Source: Candidatus Auribacter fodinae (GTDB taxonomy: Bacteria; Auribacterota; Auribacteria; Auribacterales; Auribacteraceae). From it: a stretch of 40,732 nt of DNA. Position numbers and translations under genes: made by a program. The notes beneath the pieces are model-generated. The model made no database searches. It was not told the DNA's origin and saw only the letters and a program-made list of their open reading frames with translations. The stretch lies in assembly GCA_003599815.1 (NCBI GenBank), contig QZJZ01000077.1:1-40732 (forward strand). The letters run 5' to 3'. Below, piece by piece: positions 8,272-17,265 of this stretch (the stretch's first letter is position 1; each line of letters starts with the position of its first letter).

Positions 8272-9768
8272 TTACTTCTGAATGAGTATCCCGTACTGCT
8301 TTATCTTTGCGTCAAGCGTCGGCCGAGAAATGTTTAAAATTTTAGCCGTTTTACTTTTTTTCCAGTTATTTTCTTTCAGTATTTTAGCGATATATTTTTT
8401 TTCCAGCAGATCAAGAGAGCCGGTTTCACCAGTTAATGAAAATACCTCGACATTGACGGTACGGATTTCTTCAGGTAAGTCGCATTCTTCCAGAGTATCC
8501 GTGTCACAGAGAACTACGGCGGCTTTAATAACATTTTTCAGTTCACGAATATTGCCCGGCCAGTCATAGTTCATAAGAATGTCTTTTACTTCTTTGCTGA
8601 TTCCAGTGACTTCTTTGTGAAACGACGCAGAGAATATATTCAGAAAATGATTGACCAGCAACATGATATCGCTTTTGCGCTCTTTCAGCGGCGGAAGTTC
8701 TATCTGCATTTCGTTGAGCCGGTAATACAGGTCTTCGCGGAATTTTTGTTCGTCAACAAGTTGTTTCAGGTTTTTGTTGGTTGCCGCTATAATACGTACA
8801 TTCGCCTGCATGGGCTGGTCACTGCCGACGCGTTCATATATATTGGTTTCAAGCACACGTAATATTTTTGCCTGCATGGACATGCCCATATCGCCGATTT
8901 CATCGAGGAATAATGTTCCGCCTGAGGCAGTTTCAAATTTTCCTTTCCGCGATGCGATTGCTCCGGTAAAAGCTCCTTTTTCGTGCCCGAAGAGTTCTGA
9001 TTCGATCAGGTTTTCCGGCAGGGCGGTACAATTTATAGCGATGAATGGTTTTTTGCTTCGAGGGCTATTATCATGCAATGCTCGAGCGACCAGCTCTTTA
9101 CCGGTTCCGCTTTCTCCGTTAATCAGAACAGTTACGTCAAACGGCGCGATTTTGGCGATCCGCTGGAGGACATTTTGTATAACGGTGCTGTTTCCGATAA
9201 TCTTATGCTCAAGGTTAATAACCTTTTTTAATTCGATATTCTGCTGGTTAAGTTTTGCGTAGCTGGTGCAGTGCCGTATGACAATAGCTACCTGCGAAGC
9301 GAGCGCTTCCAGCAGTATGAGGTCGTTTTCATCGAAATACGGTTTATCTATCGGGTTCAGCACTTCGAGAGTCCCGAGTACTTCGCCCTGATATTCAACA
9401 GGGGAGGCTATGATCGACCGTGTTGAGAACCCGGTATCCTTGTCTATATCTGACTTATGGCGGGGGTCGCTTTTGGCGTCATGTACAATAAGGCTTTTTC
9501 GTTCCTTAGCAACCCACCCGACAATACCTTCACCTAAATTGATGGACTGATCTTTTAAGGCGTCTGCCACATTGCCTGAAGCCGCTTTAAAAAAGAGAGT
9601 CTGAGTGCGCTGGTTGACAAATAACAAAGACGCCGCCTCGGCGCTGAGCGAAAGTGTGGCGGCTTTTATGATGTCTTCCAATGCCTGGTTCAGCGAGAAC
9701 GATGCATTGATCAGTTTACTCGCAGACAGCAGTAATTCAAAATATTTCTTATAATCGACATTATTCAT
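8272..9768 (-). CDS. Sigma54-dependent transcriptional activator, GAF-AAA+-Fis (NifA-like architecture)
   Basis: This enhancer-binding protein activates RNA polymerase carrying RpoN. It has an N-terminal GAF sensor domain (about residues 20-165) and a central AAA+ domain with Walker A GESGTGKE (218-225), the sigma54-contacting GAFTGA loop (265-270), Walker B GGTLFLDE and REDLYYRLN. The C-terminal Fis-type helix-turn-helix contains KSKTAKILNISRPTLDAKI. All residues needed for ATPase and sigma54 contact appear present. There is no receiver domain, so the signal is probably a small molecule bound by the GAF domain. The start overlaps the preceding 85-aa gene by 8 bases. I found no convincing -24/-12 promoter in the intergenic regions, so its targets probably lie elsewhere. 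Confidence 0.93.
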   Translation of the reverse strand: MNNVDYKKYFELLLSASKLINASFSLNQALEDIIKAATLSLSAEAASLLFVNQRTQTLFFKAASGNVADALKDQSINLGEGIVGWVAKERKSLIVHDAKSDPRHKSDIDKDTGFSTRSIIASPVEYQGEVLGTLEVLNPIDKPYFDENDLILLEALASQVAIVIRHCTSYAKLNQQNIELKKVINLEHKIIGNSTVIQNVLQRIAKIAPFDVTVLINGESGTGKELVARALHDNSPRSKKPFIAINCTALPENLIESELFGHEKGAFTGAIASRKGKFETASGGTLFLDEIGDMGMSMQAKILRVLETNIYERVGSDQPMQANVRIIAATNKNLKQLVDEQKFREDLYYRLNEMQIELPPLKERKSDIMLLVNHFLNIFSASFHKEVTGISKEVKDILMNYDWPGNIRELKNVIKAAVVLCDTDTLEECDLPEEIRTVNVEVFSLTGETGSLDLLEKKYIAKILKENNWKKSKTAKILNISRPTLDAKIKQYGILIQK

Positions 9769-10018
9769 TAGCGGTATCTGAGTTATTTCCTGCTAGTGTG
9801 AAGTTAAAAGCGTTAAAAAACAAGATAACCCAAACAAACATGCCGATGAAATACAGCAAACCGACATACCATGCATAATGCAGTATCCCGCATGCTACTG
9901 CGCACAGGGCGGCTCCTGACAGAGCGGCACATACCAGCATGATGATTTTGTCTGTCGTGCTGTTGTGAACAGCGGTATTGTTGTCGGCGGTATGGTTTGT
10001 AGTTGTTATTTCAGCCAT
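9761..10018 (-). CDS. Small two-helix membrane protein, 85 aa
   Basis: I do not recognise a family. A polar N-terminal stretch rich in Thr and Asn (about 24 residues) is followed by two hydrophobic helices (about 25-48 and 50-73) and a short polar tail. A very strong ribosome binding site (AGGAGG) lies 4 bases before the ATG, and the gene sits 8 bases after the PilZ gene and overlaps the activator gene by 8 bases. Tight coupling suggests it belongs functionally to this signalling group. Confidence 0.75.
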   Translation of the reverse strand: MAEITTTNHTADNNTAVHNSTTDKIIMLVCAALSGAALCAVACGILHYAWYVGLLYFIGMFVWVILFFNAFNFTLAGNNSDTANE

Positions 10019-10026
10019 AATACCTC

Positions 10027-10431
10027 CTATTTTTCTTCAGCGGAAATATGATCCTCAATAAACGCGATCAACGCGTTTCTGTCTTTATTATCGATTCGGA
10101 CAAACGATATCCCTAAAGTGTAAACGTGATTTTCCTTGATTTCTTCACTGCGTATAACTTCTCCGACCACTTTAATGGAGTGCAGCATGGATGGTACTGA
10201 AAGTTTAATTTCAAGCAATGATGACGGTGGATAATAATATTTTGATTCCAGCAATAATCCGCCGGCACTGATATTTTTACTATGCATAAACGCGAAATGA
10301 GAAACAGATTCCACATTGCCGGAGAAATCCCTGCAGGTTACCACGTAATTAAAGGGGATACGAGTATATTTACGTTTTTCCTGTCCTTTGAATTCTTTAT
10401 TCGGGATATCGTTCAAACAGTGATCCTCCAT
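10027..10431 (-). CDS. PilZ domain protein (cyclic di-GMP binding)
   Basis: This single-domain PilZ protein is a likely c-di-GMP receptor. Both ligand motifs are visible: RKYTR (RxxxR) near the N-terminus and KNISAGG (NxSxxG) about 40 residues later, followed by a beta-barrel pattern ending with GISFVRID. The length is 134 aa with no other domain. I chose ATG 10431 over the TTG one codon earlier; no strong ribosome binding site is seen for either. It is the first gene of the minus-strand run and lies just downstream of a good promoter. Next to a sigma54 activator and a glycosyltransferase, it suggests control of a surface polysaccharide, though that is inference. Confidence 0.9.
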   Translation of the reverse strand: MEDHCLNDIPNKEFKGQEKRKYTRIPFNYVVTCRDFSGNVESVSHFAFMHSKNISAGGLLLESKYYYPPSSLLEIKLSVPSMLHSIKVVGEVIRSEEIKENHVYTLGISFVRIDNKDRNALIAFIEDHISAEEK

Positions 10432-10476
10432 CAATTCAAATGTTATTCGTATACATGAATAGCCATAAACTATCCT

Positions 10477-10505
10477 ATAATAGTAGAAAGCCCGCTTAAA
10501 ATCAA
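10477..10505 (-). promoter_or_regulatory. Sigma70-type promoter for the PilZ run
   Basis: On the minus strand, TTGATT (10500-10505) and TATTAT (10477-10482) are separated by exactly 17 bases. This is close to the housekeeping consensus and correctly placed about 45 bases before the PilZ start. It is a pattern match only. Confidence 0.55.
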
Positions 10506-10603
10506 ATTGTTTGTTGCGTGAAATTTTTTATTTGTATTTGCGCTGGAAGTATACTAGCTTAAAAATAGATTAACACATCCTTCATGAACCGGGTGAATTG
10601 TAT

Positions 10604-12232
10604 ATGAACAGGTATAAAAGTATTCAGCGAATAAGCGTTTTTCTTGCGATAGCCGGGATACTGGCTTTTACGGTAATCCTGAGGTCTGTTTACATTAATG
10701 TTCCAATTCTTCTGGTTGATGAAGCGCTATACGCTGAAATCGCCAATGTTATTCTTGATGGGGGTATACCGTATCGTGACGCGTGGGAACAGAAACCGCC
10801 TGGCATCTATTATTTGTACGCTATGGTGTTTGCTCTTTTCGGGCGAAATAACCTTATCGCCGTGCACTGGACAGCGCTTGCGGCGATATGCGGGACAATC
10901 ATCGGTATATTCCTTATCGGAAAACGGCTTCGGGGGACAGTAACCGGTTTGATCGCAGGGTTTCTGTACGGGTTGATGACGAGCGCCGGGTCCCCGTCTC
11001 ATTTTCACGCGGCGAATACGGAAATTTTCAGTGTATGTATTGCAGTATGGGGGCTGTGGATATATATCAGGTTTAAATCCTTGGGAATTTTTTTTTCAGG
11101 GATATTGTTCTCGGTCTCGGCGTTATTTAAACAGCCGGGAGGGCTTCTGGTGTTGCCGGCGGCGGCGCTGGTTGCGCTGGATTCTTTGGGTAACAACACT
11201 AAACAGGCGCTCAAAGCTCTTCTTTTCAGATATGCGGCACTGATTGCAGGCATTATTATTCCTGTTTTAATAGTGATTGTTTATTTCATGCTTCAACACG
11301 CTTTATACGATCTTTTTATGGTGGGGTACTGGCATAATGTGCTTTATATGGAAGGTAATGACCTGCGCTATGGAATCCGGGCGGCAATGCAGAACATTCC
11401 GCATTTTATCCACAGTACAATGACATTTTATATTATAGCTTTGGTACGCTGGATAATCAGCGTTGTCATAATTGCCGTTACGTTTTGTAAGAAAAAGATG
11501 CCTGATGCACGGGAGATCTTTTATTTCTTCTTTTTTCTGGCTGGTTTTCTTGGATTGAGCTTAGGCTTGCGGTTTGAAGGACATTATTTCTTTTTCCTGA
11601 TTCCTGCTGTTGCGCTTCTCGCCGCTGACGCTGTTGTCTGTTGTTTCATGAACTGGCGAACTGAGTCATGGTTGACAGGCAAAAAGTCGTTTATAGTGCG
11701 GTTCACCGTGTGGAGTGTGGCTGTTTCCATATATGTCACAGGTGTGATCTATGCGCTAAGAAACAATTATTCATGGCCGTTAAGCCAAAGGCAGTATCTT
11801 GTCGTTATGGATCCCCAAAATACTGCCGGCAGGGTATTTCGTTACACAGCGGAGTATATCAGGAAAAACACGTCCCCTGATGACAAAATATTTGTCTGGG
11901 GTTTTTGCCCTGAGATATATACCTTGAGCGATCGCCGTACGGCGAGCCGTTTTGTATTCTGTAATTTTCTTATCGGGCAGATGACCGGTGATAAGTTTTA
12001 TTATGCCAACATCGAACGGCTTGACCGCACCATTCCCGGCGCATGGGACAAACTGATGTCCGACCTGAATAAAAATAAACCGGAATACATTGTTGATGTA
12101 TCACGAACGGATTATTTTAAGTACCTTCCGTATCCGGCAGAACGGTTTTATCTGCTTCGGGACTATCTCAAGGCGTACTATAAACTTGAAAACAAGTTTG
12201 GCGGTATTTACTTGTACAGGCGACTGCCGTAA
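10604..12232 (+). CDS. PMT-like membrane glycosyltransferase (GT-C fold)
   Basis: This is a second polytopic membrane glycosyltransferase of the PMT_2/ArnT type. After the first membrane helix, VDEALYAEIANVILDGGIPYRDAWEQKPPG gives the family pattern of an acidic motif in the first external loop and a following KPP segment (short forms: DEALYAE and QKPPG). About ten hydrophobic segments follow, then a soluble C-terminal domain of about 140 residues containing FVWGFCPEIY. The length is 542 aa. The ATG at 10604 has GGTGA 7 bases upstream and is preferred over the TTG two codons earlier. The gene stands alone on the plus strand and converges with dnaE with 12 bases between stops. The acceptor is unknown. 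Confidence 0.8.
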   Translation: MNRYKSIQRISVFLAIAGILAFTVILRSVYINVPILLVDEALYAEIANVILDGGIPYRDAWEQKPPGIYYLYAMVFALFGRNNLIAVHWTALAAICGTIIGIFLIGKRLRGTVTGLIAGFLYGLMTSAGSPSHFHAANTEIFSVCIAVWGLWIYIRFKSLGIFFSGILFSVSALFKQPGGLLVLPAAALVALDSLGNNTKQALKALLFRYAALIAGIIIPVLIVIVYFMLQHALYDLFMVGYWHNVLYMEGNDLRYGIRAAMQNIPHFIHSTMTFYIIALVRWIISVVIIAVTFCKKKMPDAREIFYFFFFLAGFLGLSLGLRFEGHYFFFLIPAVALLAADAVVCCFMNWRTESWLTGKKSFIVRFTVWSVAVSIYVTGVIYALRNNYSWPLSQRQYLVVMDPQNTAGRVFRYTAEYIRKNTSPDDKIFVWGFCPEIYTLSDRRTASRFVFCNFLIGQMTGDKFYYANIERLDRTIPGAWDKLMSDLNKNKPEYIVDVSRTDYFKYLPYPAERFYLLRDYLKAYYKLENKFGGIYLYRRLP

Positions 12233-12244
12233 TCCGCTTTTAGA

Positions 12245-15200
12245 TCATAATTTAATACGGATACCTGACTGATCGACAAAACCGGATAGCTCATTAAACA
12301 GGTATTCACCCGGCATTACTGAATACTTTTTCCCAGCCTGAATGTTACAGCAGTACTCGTCATCGTAATTCAGCGTAAAATAGAGCGGGCAGTTACCCGG
12401 ATGGTTGGAGATCACTTTCAACAACTGCTGGAGACTCTCATCAGCCAGAATATCCCTGTTCAGTTCGATTTTCAGCGCCGACATTTTTTTTGCGTATACA
12501 TCTTTTAATGCAGTGACGGTTTCGGCAACAATTTTCGGATTTTCCTCGTTCGGGTCGAACTGGCCTGAAACCAGAACGACACTATCCGCGAAAATATGCT
12601 CGGCGCAATCAAGATACGTTTTGGGATACACAAGAACATCCATGCTGTCCGTGTAGTCTTCCAATTTTGTAATAGCCATTTTTTCGTTACCGCGTTTTGT
12701 CAGTGTAACTTTTACATTTGTTAAAATGCCCGCAACGGTAACAGGCTGGGGCTTTTTTATCTCTTTTAACGAACTGAGCGGCGTGAGAACGAACCTGTCG
12801 AAAACTGATTTGTACTGATCCAGAGGATGCCCGGTGACAAAGAATCCGAGATACTCTTTCTCGTACTGGAGCATGACTACCGAGTCCCATTCAGGGATAT
12901 CCGGCATCTCTTCTTCCTGCACAAAAATGCTGTCGGCTTCGTCTCCTGCATCAAAGAGGGAAAATTGCCCGACAAGCTGATCCTGCTGTTCCGAACTGGC
13001 TCGTTCAATAGCTTTATCAATGGACGCAAAAAGCTGTGACCTTTTGAAACCAAAAGAATCAAACGCACCGCACTTGATCAGGCTTTCCATGACCTTTCTA
13101 TTGACTTGGCGCAAATCGACTTTTAGAGCGAAATCGTGCAATGACGTGAATGCTTCTTTCTTGTTGCGGGCATCTATAATCGCTTCGACAGCGGCACTGC
13201 CTACATTTTTAACAGCGTTGAGCCCGAACCGAATGTTTTTATCTGCCACTGTGAAAGTTGCGTAGCTCTGATTTACATCGGGCGGGAGTATTTTTATTCC
13301 CATTTTATTTGATTCTTCGATGTAAAGCGTTATCTTATCCGGGTTTGTCATTTCGCTGGACAGCAGGGCCGCCATAAATTCTTCAGGATAGTTCGCTTTC
13401 ATGAATGCTGTCTGATACGAGATCAGGGCGTATGCGGCGCTATGTGATTTATTAAATCCGTATTCCGCGAATTTTGCCATTAAATCAAAAATTCGTTCAG
13501 CCAGTTTTTTATCGATTTTGTTCTCTACCGCGCCCTGTACGAAACGTTCACACTGTTTGTCCATTTCCTCTTTGATCTTTTTACCCATAGCACGGCGAAG
13601 CAGGTCAGCGTCGCCAAGCGAAAAACCGGCGAGTACAGCGGCGATTTTCTGCACCTGTTCCTGATAAAGAATAATACCGTAGGTATCTTTAAGTATCGGT
13701 TCGAGTTGCGGCAATTCATAGGTTATAGGTGTTCTGCCGTGTTTGCGGTTGATAAAATCATCCACCATTCCACTGCCCAGCGGGCCCGGTCGATAGAGAG
13801 CGACGAGCGCGATAATATCCTCAAAACAGGTGGGCTGAAGCTTCACCAGAATTTCCCGCATTCCACTGCTTTCCAGCTGGAATACGCCGATAGCTTTGCC
13901 TTCTCCGAGGATTTTGAACGTGTTTTGATCTTCAAGGGAAATGGTATTGATGTCTATATCTATATTCCGGGCTCGTTTAATATTTTGAACCGTATCATGT
14001 AACACAGTCAGTGTTTTTAAACCGAGAAAGTCCATCTTCAGAAGCCCCAGTTTTTCAACAAGTTTCATGTTGAACTGGGTTGAAATTTCACCATTTGTCC
14101 CTTTACAGAGGGGTATGTAGTTGGTCAACGGCTGTTCACTGATGACAATGCCGGCGGCGTGTGTTGATGTGTTGCGAACGTTGCCTTCCAGCTTGATTGA
14201 GGTATCGATCAGATTTTTTACCTGATTGTCGTTTTCGTAGAGTGCTTTCAGTTCAGGGTTCGAAGCAATTGCTTTTTCAAGCGTCATTTTTAGTTCAGCC
14301 GGGATCAGTTTCGCTATTTTATCCACGGAATTGTATTCCATTCCCATAACCCTGCCCACATCACGCACAACGGCTTTTGCGCCCAGAGTTCCGAAGGTTA
14401 CGATCTGAGCAACGCATTGCTGTCCATATTTTTGGGTCACATAATTAATGACCTCGCCGCGTCGTTCGTAACAGAAGTCGATATCGATATCAGGCATGGA
14501 GACACGTTCGGGATTCAGAAACCGCTCGAATATCAAGTCATACCTGAGCGGGTCAATATCAGTAATACCCAAAGAATACGCCACAATACTGCCTGCGGCT
14601 GAACCGCGCCCGGGTCCTACGGGAATACCGTTTCGTTTAGCGTAGTTAATGAAATCCCAGACAATAAGAAAATAGTCGATGAACCCCATCTGCTTAATTA
14701 CCGAGAGTTCATAATCGAGGCGCTGGGTAATGGAATCGTTTAAATCAGGATACCGTTTTTTTATGCCTTCCTTACATAGGTCTACAAGGTATGATTCGTT
14801 TGTAAATCCTTCTGGGACATGATAACGAGGCAGATGGCGCGACTCAAAATCGAGTTTTACATTACATTTTTCTGCCACTTCCAAAGTATTTTTTAACGCT
14901 TCAGGTATTCCCGAAAAGATTTTCGCCATTTCCTCCGGTGATTTGAAATAAAATTCACGGGTATGAAACCGCATCCGGTTTGTGTCATTCAGTACGTTTC
15001 CAGTCTGGACGCAGAGGAGCACATCGTGAACATAGGCGTCATCTTCATTAAGGTAATGGTTATCATTTGTGGCGATCACAGGCAGGTTCATCGCTTTGCT
15101 TATGCCGAGAATATGTTCATTAACGGTATGTTGTTCCGGTATACCGTGATCCATGATTTCGATATAAAAATCTCCTTTGTCAAAAAATGAAACGTATTCT

Positions 15201-15682
15201 TCGGTTATTGCCCGGGCTTTATCAATCTGTCCTTTAAGAATAGCCTGCGGGATTTCACCTTTAAGGCATGCGCTGGTACAGATCAGCCCTTTTGAGTGCG
15301 ATTTGAGCAATTCTTTGTCAATCCGTGGTTTATAGTAAAATCCTTCAGAATATCCGCGCGATGTGAGTTCCATCAGGTTACGGTACCCTTCCTGATCCTT
15401 TGCCAGAAGGAGGACATGATAATACGAGTTACGCATGCCGGATGTGGTTTTATCGAACCTGCTCTTTGGAGCGATGTATGCTTCCATGCCGATGATGGGT
15501 TTTATTTCCTGTTTTTTTGCTTCAAGGAAAAAGTCGGCAACGCCATACATATTGCCATGGTCAGTCAGCGCTACTGCCGGCATATTGAACTCCTTGGCTT
15601 TTTTTATCATTCCCGGAATACGGCTTGCACCATCGAGAATGCTGTACTGCGAATGATTGTGTAAGTGGACAAACGATGACAT
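12245..15682 (-). CDS. dnaE: DNA polymerase III alpha subunit DnaE
   Basis: This is the replicative C-family DNA polymerase. The N-terminal PHP domain begins HLHNHSQYSILDGAS and includes ALTDHGN. The palm has the catalytic SMPDIDIDF motif (Asp pair near residues 397-399) and a further Asp in KMDFLGLKTL near 549. Fingers, the helix-hairpin-helix region and a C-terminal OB fold (VTVAGILTNVKV) are in order. The length of 1145 aa is close to the 1160 of E. coli. The ATG follows AAGGAG by 5 bases. It lies 42 bases after the radical SAM gene on the same strand, so it may be the last gene of that transcript. No proofreading exonuclease domain is inserted, as expected for DnaE rather than PolC. Confidence 0.97.
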   Translation of the reverse strand: MSSFVHLHNHSQYSILDGASRIPGMIKKAKEFNMPAVALTDHGNMYGVADFFLEAKKQEIKPIIGMEAYIAPKSRFDKTTSGMRNSYYHVLLLAKDQEGYRNLMELTSRGYSEGFYYKPRIDKELLKSHSKGLICTSACLKGEIPQAILKGQIDKARAITEEYVSFFDKGDFYIEIMDHGIPEQHTVNEHILGISKAMNLPVIATNDNHYLNEDDAYVHDVLLCVQTGNVLNDTNRMRFHTREFYFKSPEEMAKIFSGIPEALKNTLEVAEKCNVKLDFESRHLPRYHVPEGFTNESYLVDLCKEGIKKRYPDLNDSITQRLDYELSVIKQMGFIDYFLIVWDFINYAKRNGIPVGPGRGSAAGSIVAYSLGITDIDPLRYDLIFERFLNPERVSMPDIDIDFCYERRGEVINYVTQKYGQQCVAQIVTFGTLGAKAVVRDVGRVMGMEYNSVDKIAKLIPAELKMTLEKAIASNPELKALYENDNQVKNLIDTSIKLEGNVRNTSTHAAGIVISEQPLTNYIPLCKGTNGEISTQFNMKLVEKLGLLKMDFLGLKTLTVLHDTVQNIKRARNIDIDINTISLEDQNTFKILGEGKAIGVFQLESSGMREILVKLQPTCFEDIIALVALYRPGPLGSGMVDDFINRKHGRTPITYELPQLEPILKDTYGIILYQEQVQKIAAVLAGFSLGDADLLRRAMGKKIKEEMDKQCERFVQGAVENKIDKKLAERIFDLMAKFAEYGFNKSHSAAYALISYQTAFMKANYPEEFMAALLSSEMTNPDKITLYIEESNKMGIKILPPDVNQSYATFTVADKNIRFGLNAVKNVGSAAVEAIIDARNKKEAFTSLHDFALKVDLRQVNRKVMESLIKCGAFDSFGFKRSQLFASIDKAIERASSEQQDQLVGQFSLFDAGDEADSIFVQEEEMPDIPEWDSVVMLQYEKEYLGFFVTGHPLDQYKSVFDRFVLTPLSSLKEIKKPQPVTVAGILTNVKVTLTKRGNEKMAITKLEDYTDSMDVLVYPKTYLDCAEHIFADSVVLVSGQFDPNEENPKIVAETVTALKDVYAKKMSALKIELNRDILADESLQQLLKVISNHPGNCPLYFTLNYDDEYCCNIQAGKKYSVMPGEYLFNELSGFVDQSGIRIKL

Positions 15683-15724
15683 CAGGGCTCCTTAAAGATG
15701 CTAATATCTCTGAATTTATTTTGA

Positions 15725-16729
15725 TTATAGTATTATATTGATCGGTTCATTACATTTTGCGCAGGCTTTCCCGTTCAGCCCGCACGCAGAAATTCTGTAC
15801 CCCGTTCTTATTATCAGGGTAGTGCTGCAGTTAGGGCAACAGGTATTTTTGCCGGTTTCTGTCATGATATTACCGAGATAAACATATTTTAAAGATTCTT
15901 TTGCGATAGTGTACGCCTTTATAAGCACGGAACCGTCAGTTGCCGGTATCGACATTTTATACTGCGGGTAATACGCAGAAAAATGTACAGGGATTTCGGG
16001 ACTGACAGATTCTATAAAACCAACCAGTTCCCGAATCCGGGTGTCCGAATCGTTCTGTGTCGGTATCAGCAAATTGGTAATTTCCACATGCGTATATTTA
16101 TTAGCGATTCTGATACAGTCCAGCACCGGTTCAAGTGTGCCTCCGCATATTTTACGGTAAAATTCCGGATCCATGGATTTCAGGTCTATATTGACGGCAT
16201 CCACATTCGGAAACAGTTTTTCCGCCGCTTCCGTGCTGATAAATCCATTTGAAACGAGCACAATTTTCAAATTGTTCTTGTGCGCCAGCGGTGCGCAGTC
16301 CATGATATATTCATACCATATCAATGGTTCCGTATAGGTAAAAGCAATTCCAATGGAATCCTGTCGCAGGGCAAGATCTATAAGCCCTTCAGGGCTTAAA
16401 TACTGTGTCTTTTGTTTGCATTGAGAAACCTGCCAGTTCTGGCAGAACTGGCATCGGAAATTGCATCCATTAACCCCGACGGACAATATCTGTGATCCCG
16501 GATAAAAATGATACAGCGGTTTTTTCTCTATCGGGTCAACAGCATAGCTGACAATTTCACCATACCCGATGGCGAAGAGTTTCCCATCGTAGTTGCAGCG
16601 TATTCCGCATAGTCCGGTTTTGTCAGGCACAATAAGGCATGAGTGCGGGCATAACCTGCACCGTACATTGTTGTTCTCCATACTATCCCAGAACTCAGCC
16701 TCTTTGCGAAATTGAAGCGACATCGTCAA
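15725..16729 (-). CDS. amrS: AmrS-type radical SAM enzyme (AmmeMemoRadiSam / pyruvate formate-lyase activase-like)
   Basis: This is a radical SAM protein. After an N-terminal Cys cluster (CRLCPHSCLIVPDKTGLCGIR), the SAM/Fe-S motif CNFRCQFCQNW lies near residue 90 and the partial barrel continues with AFTYTEPLIWYEYI. The C-terminal part ends in two CxxC pairs (CPNC and CAKC), like a zinc ribbon. This layout is that of the AmmeMemoRadiSam enzyme. The MEMO and AMMECR1 partners usually found with it are not in the window. The start is TTG 16729 with AGGA 8 bases upstream, or ATG 16723; both overlap or abut the cobO stop, indicating coupling. The substrate is unknown. Confidence 0.85.
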   Translation of the reverse strand: MTMSLQFRKEAEFWDSMENNNVRCRLCPHSCLIVPDKTGLCGIRCNYDGKLFAIGYGEIVSYAVDPIEKKPLYHFYPGSQILSVGVNGCNFRCQFCQNWQVSQCKQKTQYLSPEGLIDLALRQDSIGIAFTYTEPLIWYEYIMDCAPLAHKNNLKIVLVSNGFISTEAAEKLFPNVDAVNIDLKSMDPEFYRKICGGTLEPVLDCIRIANKYTHVEITNLLIPTQNDSDTRIRELVGFIESVSPEIPVHFSAYYPQYKMSIPATDGSVLIKAYTIAKESLKYVYLGNIMTETGKNTCCPNCSTTLIIRTGYRISACGLNGKACAKCNEPINIIL

Positions 16730-17265
16730 AACTCGATTCCTTTCAGTGATTTAATTCCTTGACGGAAATGGTGTTTCACCTCTTTCATTTCAGTGACTGT
16801 ATGAGCCAGTTCCATCACTTCCGGCGGAGCTGTCCTTCCGGTCATTATCAATGTTGTACCCGATGGTATAGACTCAATCAGATCAAACAGGTTTTGGAGA
16901 CTGATTAAACCGAGTGAGTGTGCGTCAAGAACCTCATCCGCGATGACCAGCGCGAACGATCCGCTTATTAATTTCTTTCGTACTAATTCTACGCCGTGCA
17001 GAGCGGCATCGCAATGCTTTTTTCTCTCTTCAGGAGGAGTTGTTTGAAACACAAATCCTTTGCCCAGAAGATGGATTTCAGCTTGACCGCACTGCGAAAA
17101 AAAGTGGTATTCACCTGTTGGTTCCGCTTTAATGAACTGGCATATGCAGGTTTTTTGCCCATGCCCGCATACGCGGGCAGCAAGGCCCAGAGCCGCTGTG
17201 GATTTTCCTTTGCCTGTGCCTGTGTACAATATCAATAGCGCGTGCTCATTCAGTTTTGTTGTCAT
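16726..17265 (-). CDS. cobO: Cob(I)alamin / cob(I)yrinic acid a,c-diamide adenosyltransferase, CobO/BtuR type
   Basis: This cytosolic enzyme transfers the adenosyl group of ATP to a reduced corrinoid to make adenosylcobalamin forms. The P-loop reads YTGTGKGKSTAALG (residues 14-27), followed by FIKAEPTGE, VIADEVLDAHSLGL, MTGRTAPPEV and the family-typical ending TEMKEVKHHFRQGIKSLKGIEF (shown here across positions 155-179). The length of 179 aa is typical. The start overlaps the FecR gene stop (ATGA) and the stop overlaps the amrS start, so the three genes are coupled. A corrinoid need agrees with an anaerobic C1 metabolism, but no cobalamin riboswitch was recognised upstream. Confidence 0.93.
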   Translation of the reverse strand: MTTKLNEHALLILYTGTGKGKSTAALGLAARVCGHGQKTCICQFIKAEPTGEYHFFSQCGQAEIHLLGKGFVFQTTPPEERKKHCDAALHGVELVRKKLISGSFALVIADEVLDAHSLGLISLQNLFDLIESIPSGTTLIMTGRTAPPEVMELAHTVTEMKEVKHHFRQGIKSLKGIEF

